Shown here: positions 36,401 to 44,763 of the stretch, piece by piece
Position numbering within the stretch: the first letter of the stretch is position 1
How the letters are laid out: every line of letters begins with the position of its first letter
DNA from: Microbulbifer halophilus
GTDB lineage: Bacteria; Pseudomonadota; Gammaproteobacteria; Pseudomonadales; Cellvibrionaceae
Assembly (NCBI RefSeq): GCF_026183675.1
Contig: NZ_JAPIVK010000025.1
Span: 1-62,507, forward strand
Length of the DNA stretch: 62,507 nucleotides
Direction of reading: 5' to 3'
Made by a program: the position numbers and the translations under genes
The notes under the pieces: generated by a model
The model's database searches: none
Told to the model about the DNA's origin: nothing
The model's input: only the letters and a program-made list of their open reading frames with translations

Positions 36401-38038
36401 CTACTGGTTCAGGTGCAACACGCGCGCGCCGGCCACCGGCAGTTTGATCTCGCCGCCGGCCACCTCGCCGGCAAACAGCTGCGGGGTAATGTCCTCGGCT
36501 GGGGCAAACTCTTCCGGCAGTGCGAGTGTCCCCTCGCCGGTGCCCATATTCAGTACCACCAGCAACTGTTCCGTTTGGCCGCGGCGGTAGAAGGCCAGCA
36601 GGTCGTTGCCGGTATCCAGCACTTCCTGTTCGGCGGTGGCGATTTCCGCGGATAGCCCCCTGTGCCAGTCGATCAGCGCACGGAACTGGTTCAGTGTGGA
36701 GTTCGGATCCTGCTCCTGGACGCTCACCGCTTTCGGGTGGTGCTCCTGCGGTACCGGTAGCCAGGGTTTTACCTCGGAGAAACCGGCGTTGACGGCGCCG
36801 CTGTCGAACCAGGGCATGGGCGTGCGGCAGCCGTCGCGGCCCTTGAATTCCGGCCACAGGTTGATGCCGTAGGGGTCCTGCAGGTCTTCGAAAGCGATCT
36901 CCGCTTCCTCCAGGCCCAGTTCCTCCCCCTGGTACAGGCAGACGCTGCCGCGCAGGGTCAGTTGCATCAGCACGAACAGCGGCGCGCGGGCCAGGGCCTG
37001 TTCCGTACTGAATTCGGCGTTCCAGCGGGTCAGGGAGCGCGGCACGTCGTGGTTGGCGATGGACCAGCAGGGCCAGCCGCGCTCGATCACTTCCCGGTTT
37101 TTCTCCAGCGTGTCGCGCAGGAACTGCGCGCTGTGGTCGCTGCCCAGCAGGTCGAAGGAGTAGGCCATGTTGAGGCGGTGTTCGGTGGTGTACTCGGCCA
37201 TGATCTTGTGGGTGTTGTCGTCGCCGACTTCGCCCATGGTGATGGTGCCCGGATACCGATCCGTCAGCTGGCGCACCCGCTGCAGGAACAGCAGGTTTTC
37301 CGGCTGGGATTTGTCGTGGATGTGCCACTGGTATTCGTAGGTGTTGACCGGCGGCAGGCCCTTCTCGTCCAGTTCCAGCGGGCGCGGCGGATTGTCATCC
37401 AGCGAGCGGTTGTGGAAGGCGTGGTTGATGGCGTCCAGGCGGAAGCCGTCTACGCCGCGGTCGAGCCAGAATTTCAGGTCTGCCAGCAACTGTTCCTGGA
37501 CCGCCGGGTTGTGCAGGTTCAGGTCCGGCTGTTCCTTCAGGAAGTTGGTCAGGTAGTACTGGCGGCGGCGGGTGCACCAGCGCCAGGCGCTGCCGCCGAA
37601 ATTGGACATCCAGTTGTTGGGCGCGCTGCCGTCCGGCTTGGGATCGGCCCAGACATACCAGTCGGCCTTGGGGTTGTCGCGGTTCGCGCGGCTCTCCTCG
37701 AACCAGGGATGCCGGTCGGAGGTGTGGCTCAGGATCTGGTCGATGATGACCTTGATACCGCGCGCGTGGGCGGCCTCGATCAGTTCGTCGAAGTCCGCCA
37801 GGTTGCCGAAGATCGGGTCCACATCGCGGTAGTCGGACACGTCGTAGCCGAAATCCACCATCGGTGACTTGAAGAACGGCGAGATCCAGATGGCGTCCAC
37901 ACCCAGTGACTGCACATAGTCCAGCTTGCGGGTGATACCGGGCAGGTCGCCGATACCGTCGCCGTTGGCGTCGCAGAAGCTGCGGGGGTAGATCTGGTAG
38001 ATGACGCTATTGCGCCACCATTCGCTGTTACCGCTCAT
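36401..38038 (-). CDS. GH13 alpha-glucosidase (oligo-alpha-glucosidase)
   Basis: A 545-residue (beta/alpha)8-barrel glycoside hydrolase predicted to release glucose from maltose, isomaltose or short alpha-glucans in the cytoplasm (no signal peptide). The start WWRNSVIYQIYPRSFCDANG is typical. Catalytic residues are the nucleophile Asp202 in DGFRLDAINH, the acid/base Glu270 in TITMGEVGDD, and Asp331 in IANHDVPR. The conserved QGEELGL is present. Linkage preference is not certain from sequence. It is monocistronic on minus. A MalT-box match lies ~350 bp upstream with a palindromic element in between, and malT is 12 kb away, so maltodextrin control is likely. Confidence 0.93.
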   Translation of the reverse strand: MSGNSEWWRNSVIYQIYPRSFCDANGDGIGDLPGITRKLDYVQSLGVDAIWISPFFKSPMVDFGYDVSDYRDVDPIFGNLADFDELIEAAHARGIKVIIDQILSHTSDRHPWFEESRANRDNPKADWYVWADPKPDGSAPNNWMSNFGGSAWRWCTRRRQYYLTNFLKEQPDLNLHNPAVQEQLLADLKFWLDRGVDGFRLDAINHAFHNRSLDDNPPRPLELDEKGLPPVNTYEYQWHIHDKSQPENLLFLQRVRQLTDRYPGTITMGEVGDDNTHKIMAEYTTEHRLNMAYSFDLLGSDHSAQFLRDTLEKNREVIERGWPCWSIANHDVPRSLTRWNAEFSTEQALARAPLFVLMQLTLRGSVCLYQGEELGLEEAEIAFEDLQDPYGINLWPEFKGRDGCRTPMPWFDSGAVNAGFSEVKPWLPVPQEHHPKAVSVQEQDPNSTLNQFRALIDWHRGLSAEIATAEQEVLDTGNDLLAFYRRGQTEQLLVVLNMGTGEGTLALPEEFAPAEDITPQLFAGEVAGGEIKLPVAGARVLHLNQ

Positions 38039-38083
38039 AACTCAGTCCGTTGGATCGTCGTTTATTAGGATAGGGTCAGTGTC

Positions 38084-38354
38084 CTGTAAGGTGCTCAATG
38101 CGGATATCAGAGCCCCCCAAATTGTTCACAGCAAGGCGCCGCTCGCAGGGAATGGTGGTTCCATTTGCAAGAGCGGTAACGCCGCTGTGGACCCTCTCTA
38201 CCAGGTGAAGAGGGGGGGGCTCCCTTCGGGCGGGCCGCTAAGCAGCCATCTGCGGCGTTGCACTTGCTTGACATAGAACCACTATGCCTGCACAAGTGCG
38301 CCTTGCATCTGGCCGCTTAGCGGCCCGCTGATATCCGCATTGAGCACCTTACAG
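38084..38354. mobile_element. composite MITE-like element with 27-bp terminal inverted repeats
   Basis: Perfect 27-bp inverted repeats (38084-38110 and 38328-38354; 32 bp with one mismatch) enclose two tandem palindromic units. Unit 1 has arms AGCCCCCC and GGGGGGCT (38111-38118, 38214-38221) and centre GGAATGGTGGTTCCATT. Unit 2 has arms CGGGCCGCTAAG and CTTAGCGGCCCG (38231-38242, 38316-38327) and centre CATAGAACCACTATG. It has no coding capacity. It lies just upstream of the alpha-glucosidase. Confidence 0.75.
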
Positions 38355-38386
38355 AACACGAGTATGGCGGCGTTGGGCGGGGGATG

Positions 38387-38396
38387 CCTCCTCCCC
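38387..38396 (-). promoter_or_regulatory. MalT-box match upstream of the alpha-glucosidase
   Basis: The minus strand reads GGGGAGGAGG, a full match to the enterobacterial MalT box GGGGA(T/G)GAGG, in the orientation of the alpha-glucosidase gene. It is ~350 bp from the start codon now, but only ~75 bp if the 271-bp palindromic element is taken out. Confidence 0.45.
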
Positions 38397-38479
38397 CGAA
38401 CGGGGGGAGAGATGGAAGCACCTGGCCTGTTTCGGGACATACAAATGACGAGATTTTTCTGACCAATCAGTCATGTATC

Positions 38480-38536
38480 GGATCCCGGGACCGCGGAGCT
38501 CCAGCTCCGCCAGCGGGCCGGGGAGGCCCGCCTGCC
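38480..38536. repeat. palindromic intergenic repeat, copy 1 (left edge of RM island)
   Basis: Two adjacent hairpins (CGGAGCTCCAGCTCCG and CGGGCCGGGGAGGCCCG) with a CCGGGACCG lead. The same element occurs inverted at 49855-49909. Confidence 0.7.
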
Positions 38537-38717
38537 AAGGTAGTTCAGTGGCACCCCCGCTTCTAATGCCGCCCTTCCAGTCGATGTGTGCAGGTTCCTT
38601 GCAAGCGCAGCTTGCGCCATTGTATAACCATCGATTGAAAAATAGTCAGGAGCTTCTTCGCTCGGGCGTTGATGACGCCACAGGGAATGAAAAACGTTTA
38701 TATGCAAGGAGGCAACC

Positions 38718-39188
38718 ATGCTCAAAGTGCATGTCTGGCTGCCCGAGGGCAATATGGTGGGGCACGCATCTCTTTCATTTGGTGGTAACTATGTCAGTTT
38801 CTGGCCCGAAGACGGTGCGGGAAAGAAAGATCTGAAAATCAAGCGTAGCCATCCCGGGCATTTCATGAAAGCGTTGGATGAAGATATTGAGTCCGAGGGC
38901 AATAGGCATCCGGTTACAATAACGATCCAGCGTATAGATTCTGATAAGTTGGAGAATTTCATTCTGGATTTGCAGAGAAAGAATCCACGATATCAATTGG
39001 CAAGGTACAATTGCTCGCACGTCGTTGCGGAATGCCTGACAGTGGCGAGTGGGAGAGAGCCAAGTTTTCGTCCATCTGCCCGAGAATATGGAAGAATTGG
39101 AGGGACGTTGGGGCGTGGTATCTGGACACCGAGCGAGGTGTTGCGTTATGCCAGGGAGCTTTCCGTGACTGGTCGGGAGATCGCGTGA
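38718..39188 (+). CDS. predicted permuted papain-like (PPPDE/NlpC-type) protein
   Basis: A 156-residue soluble protein. Early text HVWLPEGNMVGHASLSFGG followed by YVSFWPED places a His (residue 16) in a strand, and a later YQLARYNCSHVVAECL holds Cys99. His before Cys is the order of circularly permuted papain-fold enzymes such as PPPDE deubiquitinase-like, LRAT-like and permuted NlpC/P60 proteins, which cleave isopeptide, peptide or acyl bonds. The C-terminus GIWTPSEVLRYAREL fits such small domains. The assignment is by motif only; a secreted-effector relative is an alternative. Its TGA overlaps the GTG start of the deacetylase gene, so the two are probably translationally coupled. Upstream lies a palindromic repeat and no other gene on this strand. 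Confidence 0.5.
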   Translation: MLKVHVWLPEGNMVGHASLSFGGNYVSFWPEDGAGKKDLKIKRSHPGHFMKALDEDIESEGNRHPVTITIQRIDSDKLENFILDLQRKNPRYQLARYNCSHVVAECLTVASGREPSFRPSAREYGRIGGTLGRGIWTPSEVLRYARELSVTGREIA

Positions 39189-40144
39189 ACGTCTTATACA
39201 GTGATCAATATAATATCAACCTTGGGCTGCTTAACTATCTGCATCCCTTTGACGGGGTTAAGTTCCAGAGAATCCATAAAGCTTTGGAAGATAATGAAAA
39301 AGTAGATTTCCTGAGTCCTGACGTCCCCGTGGATATGGAGATTGTCGACGGCTTTCTTTCCAGCATAATGAGAAAGAAAGTCAGGGACTCTGTTTTTGTT
39401 TTCAGGGCTCTTGAAGTTCCGAAACTCCCGTTTGTCAGCTTTAACTTTTTGGACAGAAAGATACTCACCCCGATGCGCTGGGGCGTCGCCGGAACCATGC
39501 TGGGCGCGGAAAAGGCACTGAGCAGCGGGGATATCTACTGGAACCTTTCCGGCGGCTACCACCACGCCATGCAGCAGAATATGGAAGGTTTCTGCATCTA
39601 CAACGATATCGGCATCTGTCATCAACAGCTGGTAAAGCGCGGCCTTCTGTCTCCCGAAGACAAAATCCTGATCATCGACACCGATGCCCACCATGGCAAC
39701 GGCAACGCCTACACCTTTATGGACAACGACCGGGTAACGCTGCTGGACGTTTACAATGCCGGTATCTATCCAACGTCTGGCTATACCCGCGACCGCGTCG
39801 ATATACCCGTCCCTCTTCCCCCGGGCACGGAGGGGGAAACCTACCTGCAGCGATACAATGATGCCTTGGAAAAGCTGGACGGCGATTACCGGCTGGCATT
39901 CGTCGTCGCCGGCACCGATGTCCTCACCAGCGACAAGCTGGGCGGTCTCTGCCTGACCACCGAGGATGTGGTCGAGCGGGAAAGGCTGACCGTCCGGGCG
40001 CTCAAAAAACGTTCAACTCCAGCTGTCCTCCTCGGCGGAGGTGGCTATTCCAGGGACAGCGCCGGCAGCGTGATAGCCGCAATTTCCGCCTGCTCCGAGC
40101 TGCTTCCGTCCCCTCATGCCGCCAGAGAAGCACTGAGCCACTAG
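39185..40144 (+). CDS. histone-deacetylase-family protein, class IV (HDAC11-like)
   Basis: A 319-residue zinc-dependent deacylase. The GTG at 39185 is chosen because it overlaps the upstream stop (GTGA), has GGGAG six bases before it, and gives a typical N-terminus (VNVLYSDQYNINL); the frame is open further upstream only within the preceding gene. Catalytic features are intact: His126-His127 in LSGGYHHAM, zinc ligands Asp167 and His169 in DTDAHHGNG, Asp245 in AGTDVLTSDKLGG, and Tyr288 in GGGGYS. The GTDVL..DKLGGL wording fits the HDAC11 branch, whose human member removes long-chain acyl groups. Bacterial relatives act on acetylated small molecules or lysines. The coupling with a papain-like protein is unusual. 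Confidence 0.88.
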   Translation: MNVLYSDQYNINLGLLNYLHPFDGVKFQRIHKALEDNEKVDFLSPDVPVDMEIVDGFLSSIMRKKVRDSVFVFRALEVPKLPFVSFNFLDRKILTPMRWGVAGTMLGAEKALSSGDIYWNLSGGYHHAMQQNMEGFCIYNDIGICHQQLVKRGLLSPEDKILIIDTDAHHGNGNAYTFMDNDRVTLLDVYNAGIYPTSGYTRDRVDIPVPLPPGTEGETYLQRYNDALEKLDGDYRLAFVVAGTDVLTSDKLGGLCLTTEDVVERERLTVRALKKRSTPAVLLGGGGYSRDSAGSVIAAISACSELLPSPHAAREALSH

Positions 40145-40170
40145 CCCGCCCAGCAGAAGAGCCGGCGGGC
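40144..40170 (+). terminator. GC-rich hairpin after the deacetylase gene
   Basis: GCCCGCC and GGCGGGC pair across a 13-nt loop immediately after the stop codon. No T-run follows, so it is a weak terminator candidate. The rest of the 258-bp gap to hsdM holds no gene and presumably the RM promoter. Confidence 0.35.
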
Positions 40171-40402
40171 GTCCCACAGGCCGTAAGGTTTTGATAGCAT
40201 GACGTCTGATACCTCCGACCGGTGCTGCTGAGATGGCCCCGCGGGGGATACCCGGACCAACCCACCTCGACGCACGCGAACTGCCGGCACTGCGCCAGCC
40301 GTTACGCCTGTGGTTGGGCTGTATCCGCGGGATTCGGGGCTGTACGGCCCTATAGCGGATTATTTGCAGAGCGGTCCGATCGATTCGAGTTGTGAGTAAA
40401 AA

Positions 40403-42136
40403 ATGAACAAAGCTGAGCAGCAATTCCTCAAAGAGCTGGACGACAAGCTCTGGAAGGCCGCGGACAAGCTGCGCGCCAATCTGGACGCGGCCAACTACAA
40501 GCACGTGGCACTGGGCCTGATCTTCCTGAAGTATGTCTCCGACGCCTTCGAAGAGCGGCAGGAACAACTGCTGGAGCTGTTCCAGGCCGATGACGACGAC
40601 AATATCTACTACCTGCCGCGGGAGGACTACGACAGCGACGAAGACTACCTGCAGGCCCTGCGCGAAGAACTGGAGGTGCTGGATTACTACCGCGAGGCCA
40701 ATGTGTTCTGGGTGCCGATGGCCGCCCGCTGGAGCACGCTAAAGGAAAAGGCCGTGCTGCCCGCGGGATCGGTGCTGTGGAAAGAGGAGCCTTCGGCGGG
40801 AAAAAAGGCGGGCAAGGAGGTCAAGCTGCGCTCCGTATCCTGGTTGGTCGACAACGCGCTGGAGGAGATCGAGAAAGCGAATGCCAAGCTCAAGGGCATC
40901 CTCAACCGTATTAGTCATTTCCAGCTGGACGACGACAAGCTGATTGGCCTGATCAACACCTTCTCCGATACCTCCTTCACCAGGCCGGAGCACAACGGCG
41001 AGCCGCTGAACCTGCACAGCAAGGATATCCTCGGCCATGTGTACGAATACTTCCTCGGCCAGTTCGCGCTGGCCGAGGGCAAGCAGGGCGGCCAGTACTA
41101 TACGCCCAAGAGTATCGTCACCCTGATCGTGGAGATGCTGGAACCCTACTCCGGCCGCGTCTACGATCCGGCCATGGGCTCCGGTGGTTTCTTCGTCTCC
41201 AGCGATAGGTTTATCGAGGAACACGCCAGGGAGCAGCGCTACAACGCCGCCGAGCAGAAAAAGCATATCTCCGTCTACGGCCAGGAATCCAACCCCACCA
41301 CCTGGCGCCTGGCGGCGATGAATATGGCCATCCGCGGTATCGACTTCAATTTCGGCAACAAGAATGCCGACAGCTTTCTCGACGACCAGCACCCGGACCT
41401 GCGCGCCGACTTCGTCATGGCCAACCCGCCGTTCAATATGAAGGACTGGTGGAGCGAGTCCCTGGCCGGCGACGCCCGCTGGAAATACGGTACGCCGCCG
41501 AAGGGCAACGCCAACTTCGCCTGGATGCAGCATATGCTGCACCACCTGGCCCCCGCCGGCAGCATGGCGCTGCTGCTGGCCAACGGCTCCATGAGCTCCA
41601 ATACCAACAACGAGGGCGAGATCCGCCGGCGCCTGGTGGAGGAGGATCTGGTGGAGTGCATGGTGGCCCTGCCGGGGCAGCTGTTCACCAACACCCAGAT
41701 CCCCGCCTGTATCTGGTTCCTGACCAAGGACAAGACCAACGGCCTGGTGCTGGACGAGAAAAAGCGCGATCGCCGCGGCCAGTTCCTGTTTATCGACGCC
41801 CGCAACCTGGGCTATATGCGCGACCGGGTGCTGCGCGATTTCACCAACGAGGATATCGCCAGCATTGCCGACACCTTCCACGCCTGGCAGCGCGGCGAGG
41901 GCTACGAGGACGTGGCCGGCTTCTGCAAATCCGTCGAGCTGGACCAGATCGAGAAGCACGACTTCGTGCTGACCCCGGGGCGCTATGTGGGCGCGCCGGA
42001 GCAGGAGGATGACGGGGAACCGTTTGCGGACAAGATGGCGCGGTTGACCGGGCAGCTGAAGGCGCAGTTTGCCGAGAGCGAGCGGCTGGAGGTGGAGATT
42101 AAGCGGAATCTTGGGGGGCTGGGGTATGAGCTCTGA
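40403..42136 (+). CDS. hsdM: type I restriction-modification DNA methyltransferase subunit
   Basis: A 577-residue N6-adenine methyltransferase that works with HsdS to protect host DNA and with HsdR to restrict foreign DNA. The N-terminal helical domain has LWKAADKLRANLDAANYKHV and ALGLIFLKYVSDAFEERQEQ. Then come SAM motif I (YDPAMGSGGFFVSS, about residue 255) and catalytic motif IV (NPPFNMKDWW, about residue 342). Full length. First gene of a five-gene operon; its stop overlaps the ATG of hsdS. It starts 258 bp after the deacetylase gene. Confidence 0.96.
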   Translation: MNKAEQQFLKELDDKLWKAADKLRANLDAANYKHVALGLIFLKYVSDAFEERQEQLLELFQADDDDNIYYLPREDYDSDEDYLQALREELEVLDYYREANVFWVPMAARWSTLKEKAVLPAGSVLWKEEPSAGKKAGKEVKLRSVSWLVDNALEEIEKANAKLKGILNRISHFQLDDDKLIGLINTFSDTSFTRPEHNGEPLNLHSKDILGHVYEYFLGQFALAEGKQGGQYYTPKSIVTLIVEMLEPYSGRVYDPAMGSGGFFVSSDRFIEEHAREQRYNAAEQKKHISVYGQESNPTTWRLAAMNMAIRGIDFNFGNKNADSFLDDQHPDLRADFVMANPPFNMKDWWSESLAGDARWKYGTPPKGNANFAWMQHMLHHLAPAGSMALLLANGSMSSNTNNEGEIRRRLVEEDLVECMVALPGQLFTNTQIPACIWFLTKDKTNGLVLDEKKRDRRGQFLFIDARNLGYMRDRVLRDFTNEDIASIADTFHAWQRGEGYEDVAGFCKSVELDQIEKHDFVLTPGRYVGAPEQEDDGEPFADKMARLTGQLKAQFAESERLEVEIKRNLGGLGYEL

Positions 42137-43589
42137 GTGGCCTTTACTAACCTTGGAGGATGTGGCCGTTCCGAGAGGCGTTGTTGATGGGCCATTTGGC
42201 TCAAATTTGAAAGCTTCTTGCTACGTGGAGTCAGGAATCCCAGTAATAAGGGGCAGCAATTTGACGGTAGGTCCTCATCGTTTCAAATCCGAGGAGTTTG
42301 TCTATGTCGGTGAGGAGACCTTTAAAAGGCTAAGTCGTAGCGAATGCCGTCCGAACGACATTATTTTCACGAAGAAGGGAACGCTAGGGCAAACAGGATT
42401 AGTGCCTAGTGATAGTCAAATAGAAAAATACCTCATATCTTCAAATCAGATGAGGCTCCGAGTTGATCCCGAGAAGGCATTGCCAGAATACGTTTATTAC
42501 TGGGTGTCATCCAAATGGGCTATCCAGAAAATTAAGCAGGACTCCGAGTTCACTGGAGTTCCTAAGATAAACCTTGAGTACCTAAAGAAATTTGCAATCC
42601 GGATACCACCTTTGTCGCAACAAACTGCGATAGCAAAGATCCTGGGGTACCTGGACAAGAAAATTGAACTCAACTATCAAATTAACCAAACCCTCGAACA
42701 GATGGCCCAGGCCGTCTTTAAAAGCTGGTTTGTCGATTTCGAGCCGGTCAAGGCCAAGATGGCGGCGCGCAAGCGCTGGCAGGCCACACAGCCGGGCAAT
42801 GAGGCCGCGTCGCCGGTCTGCTACGCGGGTGAGCAGGGAGGTCCTGCTGCCGGCGAGGACCTCGAAACCACCATGAACCTCGCTGCCATGCAGGCCATCT
42901 CCGGCAAGAATCGGGAGGAGTTGGCCCGTCTCCAGAGCGAGCAGCCCGAGCAGTACGCCGAGCTGCGCGTCACCGCGGAACTGTTTCCGTCCGCTATGCA
43001 GGACAGTGAGTTGGGAGAGGTGCCGGAAGGATGGGGGCCGGTTCGGCTAGAGCGATATATAGAGCTTGCATACGGGAAGGCTCTAAAAAAATCTTCGCGT
43101 GTTGAAGGTCCGTACCCTGTATATGGTTCTGGAGGTATTACTGGATCTCACAATGACTTTCTGGTGCCGGGGCCTGGTATCGTTGTTGGTAGAAAAGGAA
43201 CCGTTGGCAGTATTTACTGGGAGACGAAAGACTTCTACCCCATAGACACAACTTACTACGTGTTGGTAAAAAACGGGTGCTCGCTACCTTTTGCATATTA
43301 TTTGCTACACACGCTTGGGCTTGATGGCATGAATACAGATGCTGCGGTACCAGGGCTGAATAGAAATAACGTTTATCGTTTGGAAGTTCCATGTTACTCC
43401 TTGGAGCTTATGGAACGTTTTTCCCTGACGGTAAATTCCATCTCTAAGATGAAATCCGCTTCTAACAATGAAACTCAATCGTTGATTGAGTTGAGAGATA
43501 CTTTGTTGCCAAAACTCCTCTCCGGCGAACTGACCCTACCCGCCACCGAAACACAGGAACCCGAACTACCAAAGGTCGCCAATGTATAA
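42126..43589 (+). CDS. hsdS: type I restriction-modification specificity subunit
   Basis: A 487-residue DNA-recognition subunit with two target-recognition domains (TRD) separated by conserved helices. TRD1 spans ~1-175 (GPFGSNLKASCYVESGIPVI, then IPPLSQQTAIAKILGYLDKK). The central conserved helix has LEQMAQAVFKSWFVDFEPVK. TRD2 spans ~290-470 (YPVYGSGGITGSHNDFLVPG), with a closing LRDTLLPKLLSGEL. The ATG at 42126 overlaps the hsdM end; a start further upstream would overlap more deeply and is unlikely. Both TRDs are clearly richer in A+T than the spacer region, typical of exchanged recognition cassettes. The spacer carries an extra ~60-residue insert (~225-285). Confidence 0.95.
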   Translation: MSSEWPLLTLEDVAVPRGVVDGPFGSNLKASCYVESGIPVIRGSNLTVGPHRFKSEEFVYVGEETFKRLSRSECRPNDIIFTKKGTLGQTGLVPSDSQIEKYLISSNQMRLRVDPEKALPEYVYYWVSSKWAIQKIKQDSEFTGVPKINLEYLKKFAIRIPPLSQQTAIAKILGYLDKKIELNYQINQTLEQMAQAVFKSWFVDFEPVKAKMAARKRWQATQPGNEAASPVCYAGEQGGPAAGEDLETTMNLAAMQAISGKNREELARLQSEQPEQYAELRVTAELFPSAMQDSELGEVPEGWGPVRLERYIELAYGKALKKSSRVEGPYPVYGSGGITGSHNDFLVPGPGIVVGRKGTVGSIYWETKDFYPIDTTYYVLVKNGCSLPFAYYLLHTLGLDGMNTDAAVPGLNRNNVYRLEVPCYSLELMERFSLTVNSISKMKSASNNETQSLIELRDTLLPKLLSGELTLPATETQEPELPKVANV

Positions 43590-44763
43590 GATAGATCCAG
43601 CCCACAACCGGATAGCGCCGCTGGAACCCTGCCGTTTCGGCGAGCTGGGCTTTGGCGAGCGCCGGCATCTGCAGGAGTGGCTGGAGAACTGCCCGCAGGC
43701 GCTGGCGCAGGGCGACGGCGAGGAGCTGTTGGTTATCCAGAAAGAGTTCGACGGCTTCGACGATACCCGCGAGCGGCTGGACCTGCTGGCCATCGACAAG
43801 GAGGGCAACCTGGTGATTATTGAGAACAAGCTCGATGACACCGGCCGCGACGTGGTCTGGCAGGCGCTCAAGTACGCCGGCTACTGCGCCAACCTGAGCA
43901 AGGCGCAGGTGGTGGATATCTACCAGCGCTACCTGAACCAGAAGGGCCAGCAGAGCGGCCGGCCAGCGGAGAGTGCCGCCGACAAACTGGTGGAATTTCT
44001 GGAAGTGGATGGCCTGGAGGCGGCCCAGATCAACCGTATCAAGAGCCAGCGGCTGATCTTCGTGGCCGCCCGCTACCGCAAGGAGGTCACCAACACCGTG
44101 CTCTGGTTGAGCCAGTTCGGCATCGCCTGCCAGTGCTTCAAGGTGACGCCCTACCGGGCCGGCAATGAGCTCTTCCTCAATGTGGAGCAGATTATCCCCA
44201 CGCCGGAGTCCTCGGAATTTATGATCGGCATGGTGGCCAAGGAAACCGAGGAGAAGAATGCCGACAGCGAACAGAAGCACCGCCATACGCTGCGGCTCGC
44301 CTTCTGGGAGCGGGCGCTGGAGGCCTTCGGCCGGAGCCGCTGCACCCTGTACAACAATATCAGCCCGGCCAGGGACCACTGGCTCTACGCCGGCTCTGGG
44401 GTTTCCTCTGTGCCCTTCTCGCTGATCTTCGGCAAGGGCGAGATCCGCGTGGAGCTGAATATCGGGCGCCGCAACGCCGACGAGAACCGCTATGTCTTCG
44501 AGGGGCTGCGCGCCCGGCAGGGGGAGATAGAGGAACGCTTCGGGCAGTCGCTGGAGTGGTTGCCGCTTCCGGATAAAAAGTCCTGCCGCATCCAGTATGC
44601 GAAACCGGTGGACGGCTATGACCGGGCCAACTGGCCGGAGATGATAGAGTGGCTGGTCGAGCATATGGCCCGGCTGGAAGACGCCTTGCGCGAGCCGTTG
44701 AAGGAAATCAACCAGCAGCTCAAGCGGGAAGTGTTCGAGTCCGGCGAGTTAGTGCATGATTGA
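43582..44763 (+). CDS. DUF4268 / PD-(D/E)XK-nuclease-like protein in RM operon
   Basis: A 393-residue protein overlapping hsdS by 8 bp. The N-terminal half has a restriction-nuclease-like core, RLDLLAIDKEGNLVIIENKL, giving Asp67, Glu81 and Lys83 in the D-ExK layout seen in NucS/DUF91-type nucleases. The C-terminal half (HRHTLRLAFWERALEAFGRS, then VELNIGRRNADENRYVFE) matches DUF4268. Such proteins are found beside type I RM and other defence genes, but their role is not settled; a DNA-binding or nuclease helper is inferred. Its stop overlaps the next gene's start. Confidence 0.78.
   Translation: MYKIDPAHNRIAPLEPCRFGELGFGERRHLQEWLENCPQALAQGDGEELLVIQKEFDGFDDTRERLDLLAIDKEGNLVIIENKLDDTGRDVVWQALKYAGYCANLSKAQVVDIYQRYLNQKGQQSGRPAESAADKLVEFLEVDGLEAAQINRIKSQRLIFVAARYRKEVTNTVLWLSQFGIACQCFKVTPYRAGNELFLNVEQIIPTPESSEFMIGMVAKETEEKNADSEQKHRHTLRLAFWERALEAFGRSRCTLYNNISPARDHWLYAGSGVSSVPFSLIFGKGEIRVELNIGRRNADENRYVFEGLRARQGEIEERFGQSLEWLPLPDKKSCRIQYAKPVDGYDRANWPEMIEWLVEHMARLEDALREPLKEINQQLKREVFESGELVHD

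Noticed and set aside
38460..38473. TGACCAATCAGTCA, resembling a TetR-type operator
   Set aside because: Only the outer four bases on each side are complementary, and no TetR-family gene is nearby.
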